From Adineta vaga (taxonomy: Eukaryota > Rotifera), in the NCBI GenBank assembly GCA_021613535.1, contig CP075497.1, positions 12,524,001-12,588,000 of the forward strand: a stretch of 64,000 nt of DNA, in the 5' to 3' direction. The notes under the pieces are model-generated. The model had not been told where the DNA came from and did no database searches. It saw only the letters and a list, made by a program, of their open reading frames with translations. The position numbers and the translations under genes were made by a program. This document shows positions 1-10,867 of the stretch, one piece after another; position 1 is the first letter of the stretch; each line of letters starts with the position of its first letter.

Positions 1-136
1 GAAGGAGGACGATGTGATTCGAGCGGCGTCATTCATTGCATAATATGTTAATAGAAGTCATCCATCGCTATTCATCGTGAACAAGTCATTTCCATAATTT
101 GAAAAAGCAAATCTAACGACACATCGTCATACAACA

Positions 137-1162
137 ATGATCTTGATAACATATGAATTTCTGATTTGTTTTGTAAGTTTTAGTTTTGTTTTCAATTAAA
201 GGAAAAATTTTATTTTTTTTTAAGTATTTGTCAATATTAATTATAATTGATTGTTCAACAACATCCTCATCAATTCTATTAAATCGTTTAAAAAAACATA
301 AAACAATTACATTTCAATCAACATTGAGTTCACCAAAAGAATTAAATATTGAACAAAATATGAAGTTTAATTTAACATGTTCATTTTTATCAAATTTTCC
401 TCAAATTGATATTTTTTGGCTTCATAATGGAACATTAATTCAATCATTTATTTCCAAAGTAATTCATTTTTATTTTTCTTTCGAACAAAAAAAGATTATT
501 ATTCTTATTTTTAGTCAATTTCAAATGAAGAAGATTCTTTTCTTGCTGTTTCAATTGTTTCAACAATATCTATTGAAAAAATTCATTTTGATATGAATGG
601 ATTTTATCAATGTATTGGAGTACATCAAGAAGTTTATGCTCAACAAACATTTTCTGTAAATATAAATCTAAACGGTAAAATTAAAAAAACAACAAAAAAA
701 CAAGAATTCTATTTAAAATTTTTCATTAATAGATATTAGTTTAATACCAGTAAGTTTTTCTCGAGATGCATCTTTTGTTGGTAAGTCAAAACAAATCTAT
801 GAATTCTAAATATAGTTCCGGAAATTGTTTTTCAATAGTTCATACGGTACAAGCATTATTTGAACCTCGTAATTCGATTTCCTTGCTTTGTCGTATAAGT
901 GAATATAAAAAGAAAGAATGTCAAATACAATGGTTTGACCCAAATGAGGAATCTTTGGATATGCTCGGTGAAAATACAGATTTGGTGATTAAAAATGCAA
1001 CATTTGAACTTGATATGGGTTTATATACTTGTCAAATATGTTGTGCAAGTCAATGTCAAAAGTTAACTTCATTTATTTATCCAGTAAGATGTTTAAAAAA
1101 GTGAAGAAAAAAAAAGATTTTAATATTTTTATTTTTAGACTGAAGAAGATGAACAAAACTAA
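137..1162 (+). CDS. Secreted/cell-surface protein with two immunoglobulin-like domains
   Basis: Six exons (137-172, 225-458, 515-674, 733-780, 839-1083, 1139-1162) join in frame to 248 residues; all introns are GT..AG and about 36-58 bp. The first two exons give a hydrophobic N-terminus that reads as a signal peptide. The first Ig-like fold has a Cys in NLTCSF, a Trp in IDIFWLHNG and the late DMNGFYQC motif. The second has LLCRISE, a core Trp (IQWFD) and the closing DMGLYTCQIC. No transmembrane helix follows; the protein ends shortly after the second domain, so it may be secreted. Extra cysteines near the second YxC could form additional disulphides. Ligand and role are unknown. The start is the first ATG that splices in frame to the signal peptide. 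Confidence 0.7.
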
Positions 1163-2270
1163 ACTTTATTTAATGTAATTATTTGTATCTAATTCCGTTT
1201 TGCTTTTGTATTATATATGAAATAAAAAAAAAGAACAGATTTAGATTAGAAAACATTTTTAATAAAAAAATTGGTTTAATGTCGACTTTGTTATTCAGCT
1301 ATTCAAATGAGAATATATCCTATTCTATGATGTTGAATCATTCTGTGGTGTATAGTACAGAATTGACATTCGATAAATCTTAGATTTTTTACGAACAGAA
1401 AACTATTAACATTAATAAATATGAAAAACAAATATTCAAGATGAATTGAAACATCAATATGTGTTGTTTAATTTTGCACGCATCGCTTCTTTACCATCCG
1501 CTGTGATCATCATACTGTAACTTTAAATATTTCAAGTTATAATCTTCAACACAACAATGATTATTAAAGGCAGAATATTGTTTAAGACGATTGAGTTCAT
1601 CATTATTAAGAGTTATTGATAAATTTATTCGCCGCAATACCGACATCAAATCTTCACTTGTTAATAATTCGATGAATACTAATTCATTGTTTAGTTTCCA
1701 TAAAAAAAATTTCATAAATCTAAAATTATGTAATTGATTCATAGGAACTAATCGATATTTATTTTGGTAAATGAAAATTCAGATTATCTAGAATATCAGT
1801 TCATATGATATGAAAATACACAAATGTCTCCGATAAAGGTCGTGTTAACATCATACAGGCGATCAAAGACAATACGATATTCGCATTGAAAATTCTACAA
1901 CTATTGATTTCACTTTCGATTGTATACATTTCTACGAAAATATTTTTTTTAATTTACTGATCAATCGAAATTCACATCTTGTATCAATTATCAATGACTC
2001 AATTCTGTTAAATTGAAAATAGTGAGATATCGTCTTTCAATAAGTAATAATGTCTTATGATGATTAAGAGAAAGAAATCTATCGGTATGAATTTCGTTGC
2101 TAGAATGTTTTTATTGATAGGTGTTTGAATATAAATGAACCTTTCGTATACAAAATAAATGGTAAAACGAAAGACAAACGGACATCGGAACACACGTGCT
2201 TAAACAACTAATGCTGAAAGAGAAAGAACAGAACAAAAAAAGAAACGAATAGTCACTGGATTTCGCATAT
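1163..2270. other. Intergenic, no supported gene
   Basis: This is AT-rich spacer between a plus-strand gene and the 3' end of a minus-strand gene. A minus-strand open frame at 1491-1742 (83 codons) contains a Leu-rich helical-looking stretch, but it has no recognisable domain and no clear flanking exons. I do not call it a gene. Confidence 0.5.
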
Positions 2271-4292
2271 TCACGAAGTTTTACGATATTTCATAAATGT
2301 AAAAAGACCAACAGCAGCCAGTGCAGCACTGCCTAAGCCAATATACAACCACCAATTGTTACTTGAATTATCAGTCTAGAAGAAAATTCTTATATAAATT
2401 AACAAAAAAAACTAAATCGAACCTGTTTATTCTGTTTTGATTGGCGTTGTTGTTTATTACCAGTTGTTGTTGATGGTGTTGGCTGAAACATTCGACGATA
2501 AATCTCTTTTTCATTTTTTTGATAATTAGCTAATTTATTTTCACATGTTGTAATCATTTCATTAACTTTATCATAATCTCCTGCAGCACTTGCATTTCCT
2601 CGTTGAATTTGTGCAAATGTTTTTAATGGTTGAATTGCTTGATCATATTTTCCTAATTCAAACAATGCTTTACCTTGTCGAAAAAGAGCTTTAACGTTTT
2701 TTGGATCATGTCTAAGAACATTTTCCACAGCATTTAAACATTCGGGATATTTTAATAAGAATAAATTAACTTGAGCAACATTATTTTGTACTTGAATATA
2801 ACCATCGATTAAAATTGATCGTTGACTTTCATCGAATGAAATTGAAATAGGATTATTTGTAATATCTAAGAAACGAAGGGCACCGCGATAACATTGAAGT
2901 GCATTTGAATATTCACGACGACGATAATATAAATTTCCCATTTGACGTTTTTTATCACCCCAAAAAAGTCTTTCATCAATAGATAATGTTTGAACATCAG
3001 GTGGACTCTTCCAATCATAAAGTTCTAAATCAATTTTCATTCGATATGACTGATTATTTGCTGGTGGAATTTGTTTTTCTTCACAACCAAGTTCACCATA
3101 ACAATGTCGAATATCCGAATCAATTATAGCACGTTCACCACGATTCATAAATTGAACGGAAAGATCAATTGCTGGGATCATATCAAATTCACTGATGAAA
3201 AAACTTTCATTAGAAACAGTTTCAATAACACGAATATCTGATGTTAAATTATCAACCAATGATAATGTATATGAAATAGTTGCTAAGGTACTACGTGTTG
3301 GACGAGTTGATGGGATACCTTGTTCGATTATCTAAAGAAATTCTCTTTTAAGATAATCATCGATAGAAAGAGATGATATTTACTTGTTTAATCAAAGTTT
3401 TATTTCCAAGAATATCTTCAGATTCAGGTAAAGGTGTTGATAATAATGGTTGTTGTTGTTGTTCTTCTTCTTTATTGTCGAGATGATTTATTTGTTCTAG
3501 AATTGTAGCAGCTGCTGGTGTTGGTAATGGCGGATAATCTTCTTCATTTAATTGAATAGGAATTTGATGTGCTTCAGGTGATGCTAAAGGTGGAAAATCT
3601 TCTTCTGTAAAATGAGGTTCACTTTGAAGTGGAGTTTCTTCTTTTATCGATTCATTTAATTCGTCGTCGTCTTCTTCTTCTTCTTCATCATCATCTTGTT
3701 CTTCTTCAGAAACTTCTATTTGTTCTATATGAGGTGATTGTGCTTCAACTTCTGTAAATGAATGATTATTTGATGAATCTTGTTCTGGAGATAATTCAGT
3801 TTCATGATGTTCATAAGGTGTTTCAAGTGCTGTTAATGGACGATCATCAGTTATATTTGATTCAGATTCTGTTGATGAAGGAGTTGTTTCATGATCAATT
3901 GGTGTTTTATCAACCGGTACTTCAGCTGGTGGAATTTCATTTTCATCAAGTTCACGTTGAGCTCTAAAATTTGATTCATTTATGTAAAGTAGAGACGATA
4001 AAAGAAACAAAGAAAAGATGATTTACTTGAATTCATCAGGTTTATCATCATGAATTTGATGGTCTGTATCCAAACTTGCGTCAATATTTGTAGTTTCATT
4101 ATTAATTAATAATGGATCAAATGAATTCATTTGATCTGAATTATTCCCAAATTCATTGTTAATATTTGAATCATCAATAAATTCATTTCCATTTACATGA
4201 TTCATTGATAAATCCTCTTGATGGTCATCATGTGAAATATCTTTTGAAAATCTTCTTTCCTGATGAATTTCTGTATTGATCTCGTCGGCCAT
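2271..4292 (-). CDS. FKBP8-like tail-anchored immunophilin/TPR co-chaperone
   Basis: Four exons on the minus strand (4292-4027, 3963-3384, 3331-2423, 2375-2271) join in frame to 619 residues. The first ~280 residues are acidic and low-complexity (Asp/Glu/Asn/Gln-rich). An FKBP-like domain follows, with the FKBP8-type pattern IPAIDLSVQFMNRGERA and CYGELG. Next comes a TPR block (GNLYYRRREYSNALQCY, then VKALFRQGKALFELGKYDQA). The last exon encodes one membrane helix (WWLYIGLGSAALAAVGLFTF) and a short basic tail, so a C-terminal anchor is predicted. Vertebrate FKBP8 sits on mitochondrial/ER membranes and binds Hsp90 and Bcl-2. The same order of domains supports a similar role by inference. The long acidic N-terminus is larger than in vertebrate FKBP8. 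Confidence 0.8.
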
Positions 4293-4418
4293 TCGACGAG
4301 TTTATATATTCAATAAAAAAATAAGTGAAATCTAAAAATGAATAGATTTATAAGAATACATTTGACGTCCTGAGAAAATTCATTTTGTGAAAAAAGAAAA
4401 GAGAGAACAGATTTGTTT

Positions 4419-5072
4419 TTACTTCGATAATCTTTGTGAAGAAGAATTATTTTTGGGATATTTCTGTTGAGATTCATTTAATGTCAATCTTCTTTTCGAT
4501 GAAAAGGCTGGTGGATCATAATCTGTTCCAATATCATTTGTTAAACGTTTTTCTTCATCAATTGGAATTAATTTCAATCCTAAAATTGAATAAGTTTCAC
4601 AACTGAAATCTTCATTCGTTGATTTTGCACAAGAAAGAATTTTTTTCAAAGCTAACTGAATTTGTTCATAACTAAAAAAAGAAAAGGATTGCATCAAAAA
4701 CAAATAGTTTGAAATGAAAGCAAAGAAACCGTTGATGAATTTGATTTGTTTGTTGATCAATAAATAATTGTCGTTCAGCTAATCGTGCATGTTCACCACG
4801 TATTTGATGAAGACGTTCTTTAACTAAATGATATTGTTGTATTAAATTTGTTTGATGATTTTGAAGAGTTTTCAATTGATTTTCTAATTGATTATTTTCT
4901 TCTTCAACTGAATTGCAGATCGATTTTAGTGAACGTTCACTTTCTTCATATGTTCGAAGTGCTTGTTCGAGAACATTCTCATTTTCTATTTTAATTTATT
5001 TGATTAGAAGAAAAAACAACGATTTACGTTGTGCTATTCAAACTTACCTACCGAAGAATGTGGACAATCCAT
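4419..5072 (-). CDS. Small coiled-coil protein, function unknown
   Basis: Three exons on the minus strand (5072-5048, 4985-4730, 4671-4419) join in frame to 177 residues. Most of residues 10-105 is a predicted coiled coil rich in Glu, Gln, Leu and Asn. The C-terminus is polar, with a Ser/Asn-rich tail ending SSSQRLSK. The start used is the ATG beginning MDCPHSS. Upstream at about 5110-5175, the same strand has a reading frame with Cys-x2-Cys (LCRIC) that could be an earlier exon. Joining it would need an unusually short intron (about 30 bp), so it is left out. A cysteine motif followed by a coiled coil would fit RNF212/ATG14-like proteins, but neither is established. Confidence 0.55.
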
Positions 5073-5155
5073 TTGACGAACTTTATCACAAGAAATAAAT
5101 CAATTATTACTTGAGGCAAATTCGACATAAACGTAAACCAAATCCTTTTTCACTT

Positions 5156-5771
5156 AAGTAAAATTTGGTAAACTATGGATTTTTCTAGTGACGAATACAG
5201 AACCGATTTTAGTGAATAAAATATATTCTTTTTTTATTGAACAATTATTTAAATTTATATTGCTTGGAAGAAGAATAGGATTTGAAATTACATCTAACTC
5301 CATCTATCTTTTTATCACTTTACCACTAAAGATAAGACCAGACCAATCTGTTTTCCGTTGTAAATCTATCGATGAATAAATGATCTACGTGTGGATTTTT
5401 CGTTCCGTTCGAAGTGAAAATTGAGGTTCAGTTCATTTTGCATAAAGTAAAGCAAACTAACATGAACTTTGAATAAAAAGAGTCTTAATTATGTATAGTG
5501 GAATGGTAAGGATTTTTACGAAAGAAAACATTTATATAGTACGGAATTCTCGATGTTTTAATTGTTTGTTTCTAATAGGATAATATTTGTACGTATTCTA
5601 TGAAAAGAAAATATCATTTCAATATACCCGATAGAGAGACTAAGATTATCAGGTTGGGTTTCTATTTATTTGCTAAAGACATATTAATGAGAAAAACAGT
5701 TTTATAGGGCAATTAATTTTTTTCATTGAAATTCTTATTATTTCAACACATGAATAAAGAATTTATTGCAG
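5156..5771. other. Intergenic, no supported gene
   Basis: AT-rich spacer. The short open frames here have no domain, no splice support and no similarity to other parts of the window. Confidence 0.45.
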
Positions 5772-5908
5772 CCCAGGTCAAACGATCCGGTCCGGAACCA
5801 TCCAGTTCCAGGTACTTTCCCATGGCATCCAACGCGGAGAATACAGATATCCTACAGGTTTTCGCTAGAAATAATCGTAATACTGCTTCCAAGAACCATC
5901 GACCTGAG
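5772..5908. repeat. Short GC-richer repeat copy (CCCAGG...CCTGAG)
   Basis: A 137-bp island clearly richer in G+C than its surroundings. It begins CCCAGGTC and ends TCGACCTGAG, matching the termini of the larger element at 33862-34185 (CCCAGG...TCGACCTGGG). The interior shares the same CCGGAA/TTCCAG vocabulary. It reads as a shortened, diverged member of that family. Target duplication is not clear. Confidence 0.5.
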
Positions 5909-7003
5909 AAATAACAAAAAGATTTGAATAAGAATTCTATGAAGATTTTTGTAACAATAGATCAAAACGCCTCACCATGATTGGCCAAATTTGTCACTAG
6001 TAAATTATCTACTTCTAAAAAATACCAAAGTCGATTTTTTTCCCTAGAAATAGCAATAGCTTACAGTGAAATTGATTATTCCTATATTTCAATACACCAT
6101 TTCTAATGATATCAACCTAAAACCATTGTATGCACATGAAATAGATCGAAATCAATATTGATTTACTTACTCTTGCAAGTCTTGATGCCATATTTTCTGA
6201 ATTATCAAACACCACATTATCTTCATTGTCCCCTACACCTTCCAATGTTGCACGAGCAATACAATTATTTACATTCTAGTTAATAAACAATTATTCATGA
6301 ATTTAAAGTGATAGAAAACCTCCTCGAGAATAGCCGTAGTAGACAGTTAGATTGTTGTTTTAATGATCGAAATTAAGAGATTCTGGATGTTTCTCTTATA
6401 AAGATTAGACCCAGAAATGTATAGAAATACGCTATAAAAAGATGGTCGTTTCGTAGTAAGAAATGGCCGAAAATGTCGATCGTAATCCAGAGCGACGGAT
6501 TACGATTAAATACGGTTAAAATTAAGGCAGTAAATTGCCGTTTTCTAACCGTTTTTGGTCGTTTAAGACACCGTTTCCAACCACCGGAATGATCGTCCTG
6601 GGATCTATCTCTTTATCATTTGACCACTTAAGATAAGACCAATCTTTTTTCTCATTTTCTCGTTGTAAATCTATACGACAACAATACATTCGACATATAC
6701 TGCGGGATATTATTTTGCAACAAAGTGACAATATACGAACATCATGACTTCGTGACGAAATAAATACATATATAAATGTACGATAATCAACAGTATTTGT
6801 GATATATAGACTGTACCAATACCATCACTATTCTTTGTATCGTTGTATTAATAATATCGATGAGACTTTCATATTCATACGACAAAAATAAATATTAATT
6901 TTGTGTAAACTTTCGATTTTTCTATCTATATTCTACTAAATTTAGTCTATCATTGAAAATCAAATTCAAATAGCAAATGTTTTAATTGAAACAACTCTAA
7001 TGA
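5909..7003. other. Gene-poor region with one possible orphan exon
   Basis: Only one coding-like stretch stands out. On the minus strand at about 6175-6279, a 35-codon open frame sits between an AG acceptor and a GTAAGT donor. It contains GVGDNEDNVVFDNSENMASR, but no partner exons could be joined to it, so it may be a gene relic. The rest is AT-rich non-coding DNA. Confidence 0.35.
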
Positions 7004-7780
7004 CCCAGGATGGACATCCCGGCCTCAGAATCCCAACGAATCCTAACAAAACCATCCATGGAAGACAAAACATAAAACACTTTAGTACTTATTGTATCAC
7101 GAAGGAACCCTTAGGAAAAGCATAAAGAAATCATTCCGAATCCAACTACTCGGACTTTTCGGTCTCCTTCCAATATTTTCTGGCTAAATCCGACAGAATA
7201 CGAACTGTTCATAAAGGCGGAACCGATAAAAACCGGACAAAGCGATTCTCCTTATTCCCTTAGGCAACGTCCAGAACTATCGTTACCAACAAAATCCGAA
7301 AAATCCTACGTAAAGTAACCATCTCCGGCATCTATCATTCAATTTTCGAGATTATTTAAATCGGCTTTTTAATCCTTCATATATGACTCTATGAACATAT
7401 CTGAATTTGATTAAAGTCAATTTATGGTAGGATTTTTGAGAAGATTAAAAATCCGATTTTCATCCTGTCAAAAATTGGTAATGGATATTCATTAATGATC
7501 GTTTTAGTATTAGAAGTAAAATGATGAAAATAACAAAGAAAACCGAAGTTCCGAATTGTCGGAAAATCAATTCAAGATCTGCTGGTTTCCTTTTGGTTTT
7601 CGAGTTCTCGTTTATGCGGGGAAATCTAAGGTTTTTCCCGCATTTTCCCAGTATCTTCCGTTGGGATATGATCGGAAACGATTGAATTTAGTCGAATGAA
7701 TTCCGGTCTAGATTAATGCTTCCGTGAAATTCACGGAAGGTGCTGGAACCCATTGTTTCCGGGCTGGATCAAGCAATGGC
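7004..7780. repeat. Diverged GC-richer repeat region of the CCCAGG family
   Basis: The region starts CCCAGGATGG and has two GC-richer blocks (about 7004-7330 and 7540-7780) around an AT-rich core. The stretch from 7720 (GCTTCCGTGAAATTCACGG, then CTGGAACC) parallels 34118 onward in the better preserved copy (GCTTCCATGAAATTACCAGA, then CTGGTTCC). No clean right terminus or target duplication is visible. It may be one long member or two nested, decayed copies. Confidence 0.4.
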
Positions 7781-8417
7781 TCAAGGTATTGGATGGGTAA
7801 ATAGATCATTATTTGCATCAATCCATTTTATATATACTATGGTTTTAAGTTGATACAATTCGTAGTGAGATACTAAGTTACATGCACAACAATTTTCGAT
7901 GTGAGTTCTCCCACTTTTGAAAATAAAACGATATTTGTTACTTTTAGAAATTGCTCTCCATAAACCAGCATATCAATGCTGTGATCTGTTGCGGTTGGGA
8001 AATAATCATTGTGTGCTTGTTATTAAAAACGTTTTTTTGTTTATGCCAATAACGTCTGTGTATTTAATATCTGTTTTTTGGTCTTTGAAGATCTTAAGGA
8101 TGAGCGTGTGGACAGTTTTGATGGCATCCTCACCCATTCACCATCAATTTTTTCTATTTTCTTAACCGATTCGAGTTGATCAATTTATACTGAGATATCA
8201 GAATCAATATGAAAAACTTAATCGAAAACTCATGTAATTTTTGAGGACATTGAATCTATTGACTCATAATGTAAAAGAACATAAAAGAATTCAACATTTA
8301 CAACTAGATATTGAATTCTAATGATTTCTTTTTAAAATCAATATTTATTCAATATGTTCATTGATATTTTATACCAAAATGATAATCGAATTTCATTTTG
8401 ATTTCTTTTATAAAAAG
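7781..8417. other. Intergenic, no supported gene
   Basis: An open frame at 7917-8165 on the plus strand (82 codons) has hydrophobic stretches but no recognisable domain or splice context. It is not called as a gene. Confidence 0.4.
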
Positions 8418-9238
8418 ATGAATTTATTTCAAGAAATGTTCATTATTCTTTTAAGTTTAGTTATAAAATCAAATGGAAATAATTCTCAAAGATCTTCTCG
8501 AGGTTTAATTTTCTTTCAAAAAAAAAACATCTCTATCTATTTGTTTATTAAAAAGGTGCATATGCATATTCATCAAATATCGAAATTCGTTGTTTTTCAT
8601 CTGATTCTTATGTAAAACTATCTAATGGATTAGAGAAATTAATTGGAAATCTTGAAATAGGTGATCAATTAATGACAATTAATGAAAATTCATTTGAAAT
8701 TCAATCAACTGAAATGATCCTTATGTTACATCAATCAACAAATCAAATAAGTAATTTTTATTGAAGAGAAAATAATTCATCTGATTTTCTTTTTGTGAAA
8801 GGTTTATTTTATAATTTAAAAACAAAATCAAATAATGAAATAAGTTTAACAGCGAATCATTTAATTCCAATACGACTTTCCAATAACAAAATTGAATTTA
8901 AATTAACAAAAGATATTGAAATAGGTGATTATTTAATAATAAATGAGAATGGAAAAGTAAAACATTCTCAAATAATTAATAAAACAATTCAAATTAAAAG
9001 AGGATTTTATGCTCCGTTAACAATGAGTGGAACATTATTAATTAATAATATTTATTCAAGTTCATTTGCAAATATTCAAAATCATTATTATGCACAATTT
9101 TATTTATTTCCTTTAAGATTTTATTATCAATTATCAAAGTATTTTTCTTTTCAACAAAATGAAACATTTTTTCAGTTTTTTATTCAGTTTAGTTTTGATT
9201 TTATTTATAAATATTTTCCAAATTTATTAATTGTTTAA
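8418..9238 (+). CDS. Hedgehog-type Hint (hog) autoprocessing-domain protein
   Basis: Three exons (8418-8502, 8556-8750, 8802-9238) join in frame to 238 residues. A hydrophobic N-terminus (FQEMFIILLSLVIKSNG) reads as a signal peptide. After only ~45 residues a Hint domain starts at the Cys of IRCFSSDSYVKL, the position of the autocleavage cysteine in Hedgehog (GCF). Later hallmarks are LEIGDQLM, EMILMLHQ, the ISLTANHLIPI histidine block, and GFYAPLTMSGTLLINN, which corresponds to the GxYAPLTxxGxLxVN signature. The C-terminal ~60 residues are very hydrophobic (Phe/Tyr-rich). No Hedge signalling domain is present, so this resembles hog-only proteins such as nematode Warthog/Quahog types. Predicted self-splicing/lipidation activity is inference. 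Confidence 0.8.
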
Positions 9239-9580
9239 TAAAAAGAAAAATATCAAATGTGATGCAATTAGTTTCTTTTTCTTAGTCATAAAAGGAAGTG
9301 ATGATGGCAATTAATGATAAAATGATCTCGAATATATTATTCACGAGAAAATTTCATCATATTGAAATAGAATAGAACAGCTAGTTTTAGTCTAAAGCGA
9401 CATCTTTTCTGTTGCATTACCGTACAAAAAAATCGAAGAAGGCTTTGATTTCTATCTGAATGGATGAATTCTGATGAAAAAGATGAAGAGAAGAGTTCGA
9501 TGATTTTTAGAATAAAAAGAAGATTTTCATATAACATAAGTTTATTTATTTTAGATAAAATCTCTTAAAGAAGATCAAAG
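9239..9580. other. Spacer upstream of small membrane-protein gene
   Basis: AT-rich. The last ~20 bp before the downstream ATG (TTTTAGATAAAATCTCTTA) recur in front of the second gene copy at about 10567, so the duplicated unit includes the 5' flank. A minus-strand open frame at 9337-9537 has no support. Confidence 0.4.
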
Positions 9581-9837
9581 ATGATATTTGGCATTGCTTC
9601 CAAGACTGGATCGAGATTATTTAGTGTAAGTTTTGTTTTTTATTTTATATGTAATTTATTTCAAATCAATTTATTTAGAAATATGATTTATCAAAGTCAT
9701 CAATGAGTAAAGAACGTTTGTCATTCACTGCAGCTGTATTCATGTCACTTGTTGGACTTGGTTTATCAGTCTTTAGCACTAATCAATTACTACTTGCCTC
9801 TTCATCGACACGACCTATGCTAAGCAAATCCCATTAA
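9581..9837 (+). CDS. Small single-pass membrane protein, tandem copy 1
   Basis: Two exons (9581-9625 and 9679-9837) give 67 residues. The short first exon encodes MIFGIASKTGSRLFS. The second holds one membrane-spanning helix (FTAAVFMSLVGLGLSVF), then STNQLLLASSS and a short polar tail. The neighbouring gene at 10601 has the same exon lengths (45 and 159 nt) and mostly conserved residues, so selection on the protein is likely. The basic/amphipathic N-terminus plus one helix resembles small mitochondrial inner-membrane subunits, but no family is recognised and that location is a guess. It was found through its duplicate, being too short to stand out alone. Confidence 0.65.
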
Positions 9838-10600
9838 TCCTACCAACGAAATTCATCTCTCTTTTTCTGCTTATTTTACCTCTCAATACAAAAAAGAGAA
9901 ATACTGTTTTGTACGGAGAATATCAAGATGACAAAGTAAAGAATAAATCAATAGTACAAACAATTTTTACTGTTTTTGTCTTGAATTTTTTATTTGATTG
10001 AAATGGAATGTCTGAAAAAAAACTGTAATTGTCATAGACTGAATAGGTTGATGTTTAGTATGAATTCTGAAGTGCACTTTCTATTGAAACAGAAGTGGAG
10101 TGGACTTGAATAAATATTCTGTCAAACAGGTAAAAAGCTAAATGGAATATTTCATTTTACTGTATCAACAAATATGGATAGTTTTCACATGTCTGTCTTC
10201 CATCTCTTTCCTTACAAATATGTTTTAAGAGTACAAAATAACGCCTACTCATATTTCTACTAATATAAAATGCATTGATCAGTGTTAAATAGAATGATGC
10301 TAATACATTTTTTAATATCCTATATACATTTCTATTACTATTGACATGATATTATATAAGAATTTTGTCTCTTTGACTGATTGAGAGTGACATCTTTGTT
10401 CTATATTCGACCAATTGAGGTTTTTGTGTCACATGAGAACGAATAGATTGTTCGAATAAGATGATGTGTAAAATGTAATGTAAGTACATTTGCACTCACT
10501 CATTGATTGATCAAATGAGTTGAAAGACCGAAGTCGAAAATACATAATTCTCGTTTGTTTTTCTTTTAGATAAAATCTCTTATTGCGAATATCGATTACA
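9838..10600. other. Spacer between tandem small genes; 3' flank repeat
   Basis: No gene is seen. The 3' flank at about 9900-9990 is similar to 10913-11000 and 12403-12490: all share a block with AATAAATCAATAGTACAAA or close variants. It is therefore part of a duplicated unit. Confidence 0.45.
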
Positions 10601-10867
10601 ATGATATTCAGCGTTATTACTAAGACAGGATCAAGATTATTTCCCGTAAATATTGATTTCTCTTAACAATATCTTTTTCTAAGTTCTCTGTTTGAATCTT
10701 TATTTTAGAAAAATGATTTAACAAATACATCATTAAACAAAGAACGTTTCTCATTCAGTGCAGCTGTACTCATGTCACTTCTTGGAGTTGGTTTATCAGT
10801 GTTTAGTACTAATCAATTACTACTTGCCTCTTCGTCTGCACGACCTCTATTACCAAAATCCCAATAA
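10601..10867 (+). CDS. Small single-pass membrane protein, tandem copy 2
   Basis: Two exons (10601-10645 and 10709-10867) give 67 residues, the same length and exon structure as the gene at 9581. Exon 1 encodes MIFSVITKTGSRLFP. Exon 2 carries the helix FSAAVLMSLLGVGLSVF followed by STNQLLLASSS, identical in the two copies. Substitutions are mostly conservative, and the stop is at the same place. This points to a tandem duplication about 1 kb apart with both copies apparently intact. Function is unknown. Confidence 0.65.

Noticed and set aside
1491-1742. 83-codon minus-strand frame with a helical look
   Set aside because: No domain, no splice partners and no similarity elsewhere in the window.
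3758-3967. 69-codon plus-strand frame
   Set aside because: It is antisense to the acidic low-complexity exon of the FKBP8-like gene, which is supported by four in-frame exons.
5100-5175. Cys-x2-Cys-containing minus-strand stretch as 5' exon of the coiled-coil gene
   Set aside because: Joining it needs an intron of about 30 bp, shorter than any other in the window; kept only as a note.
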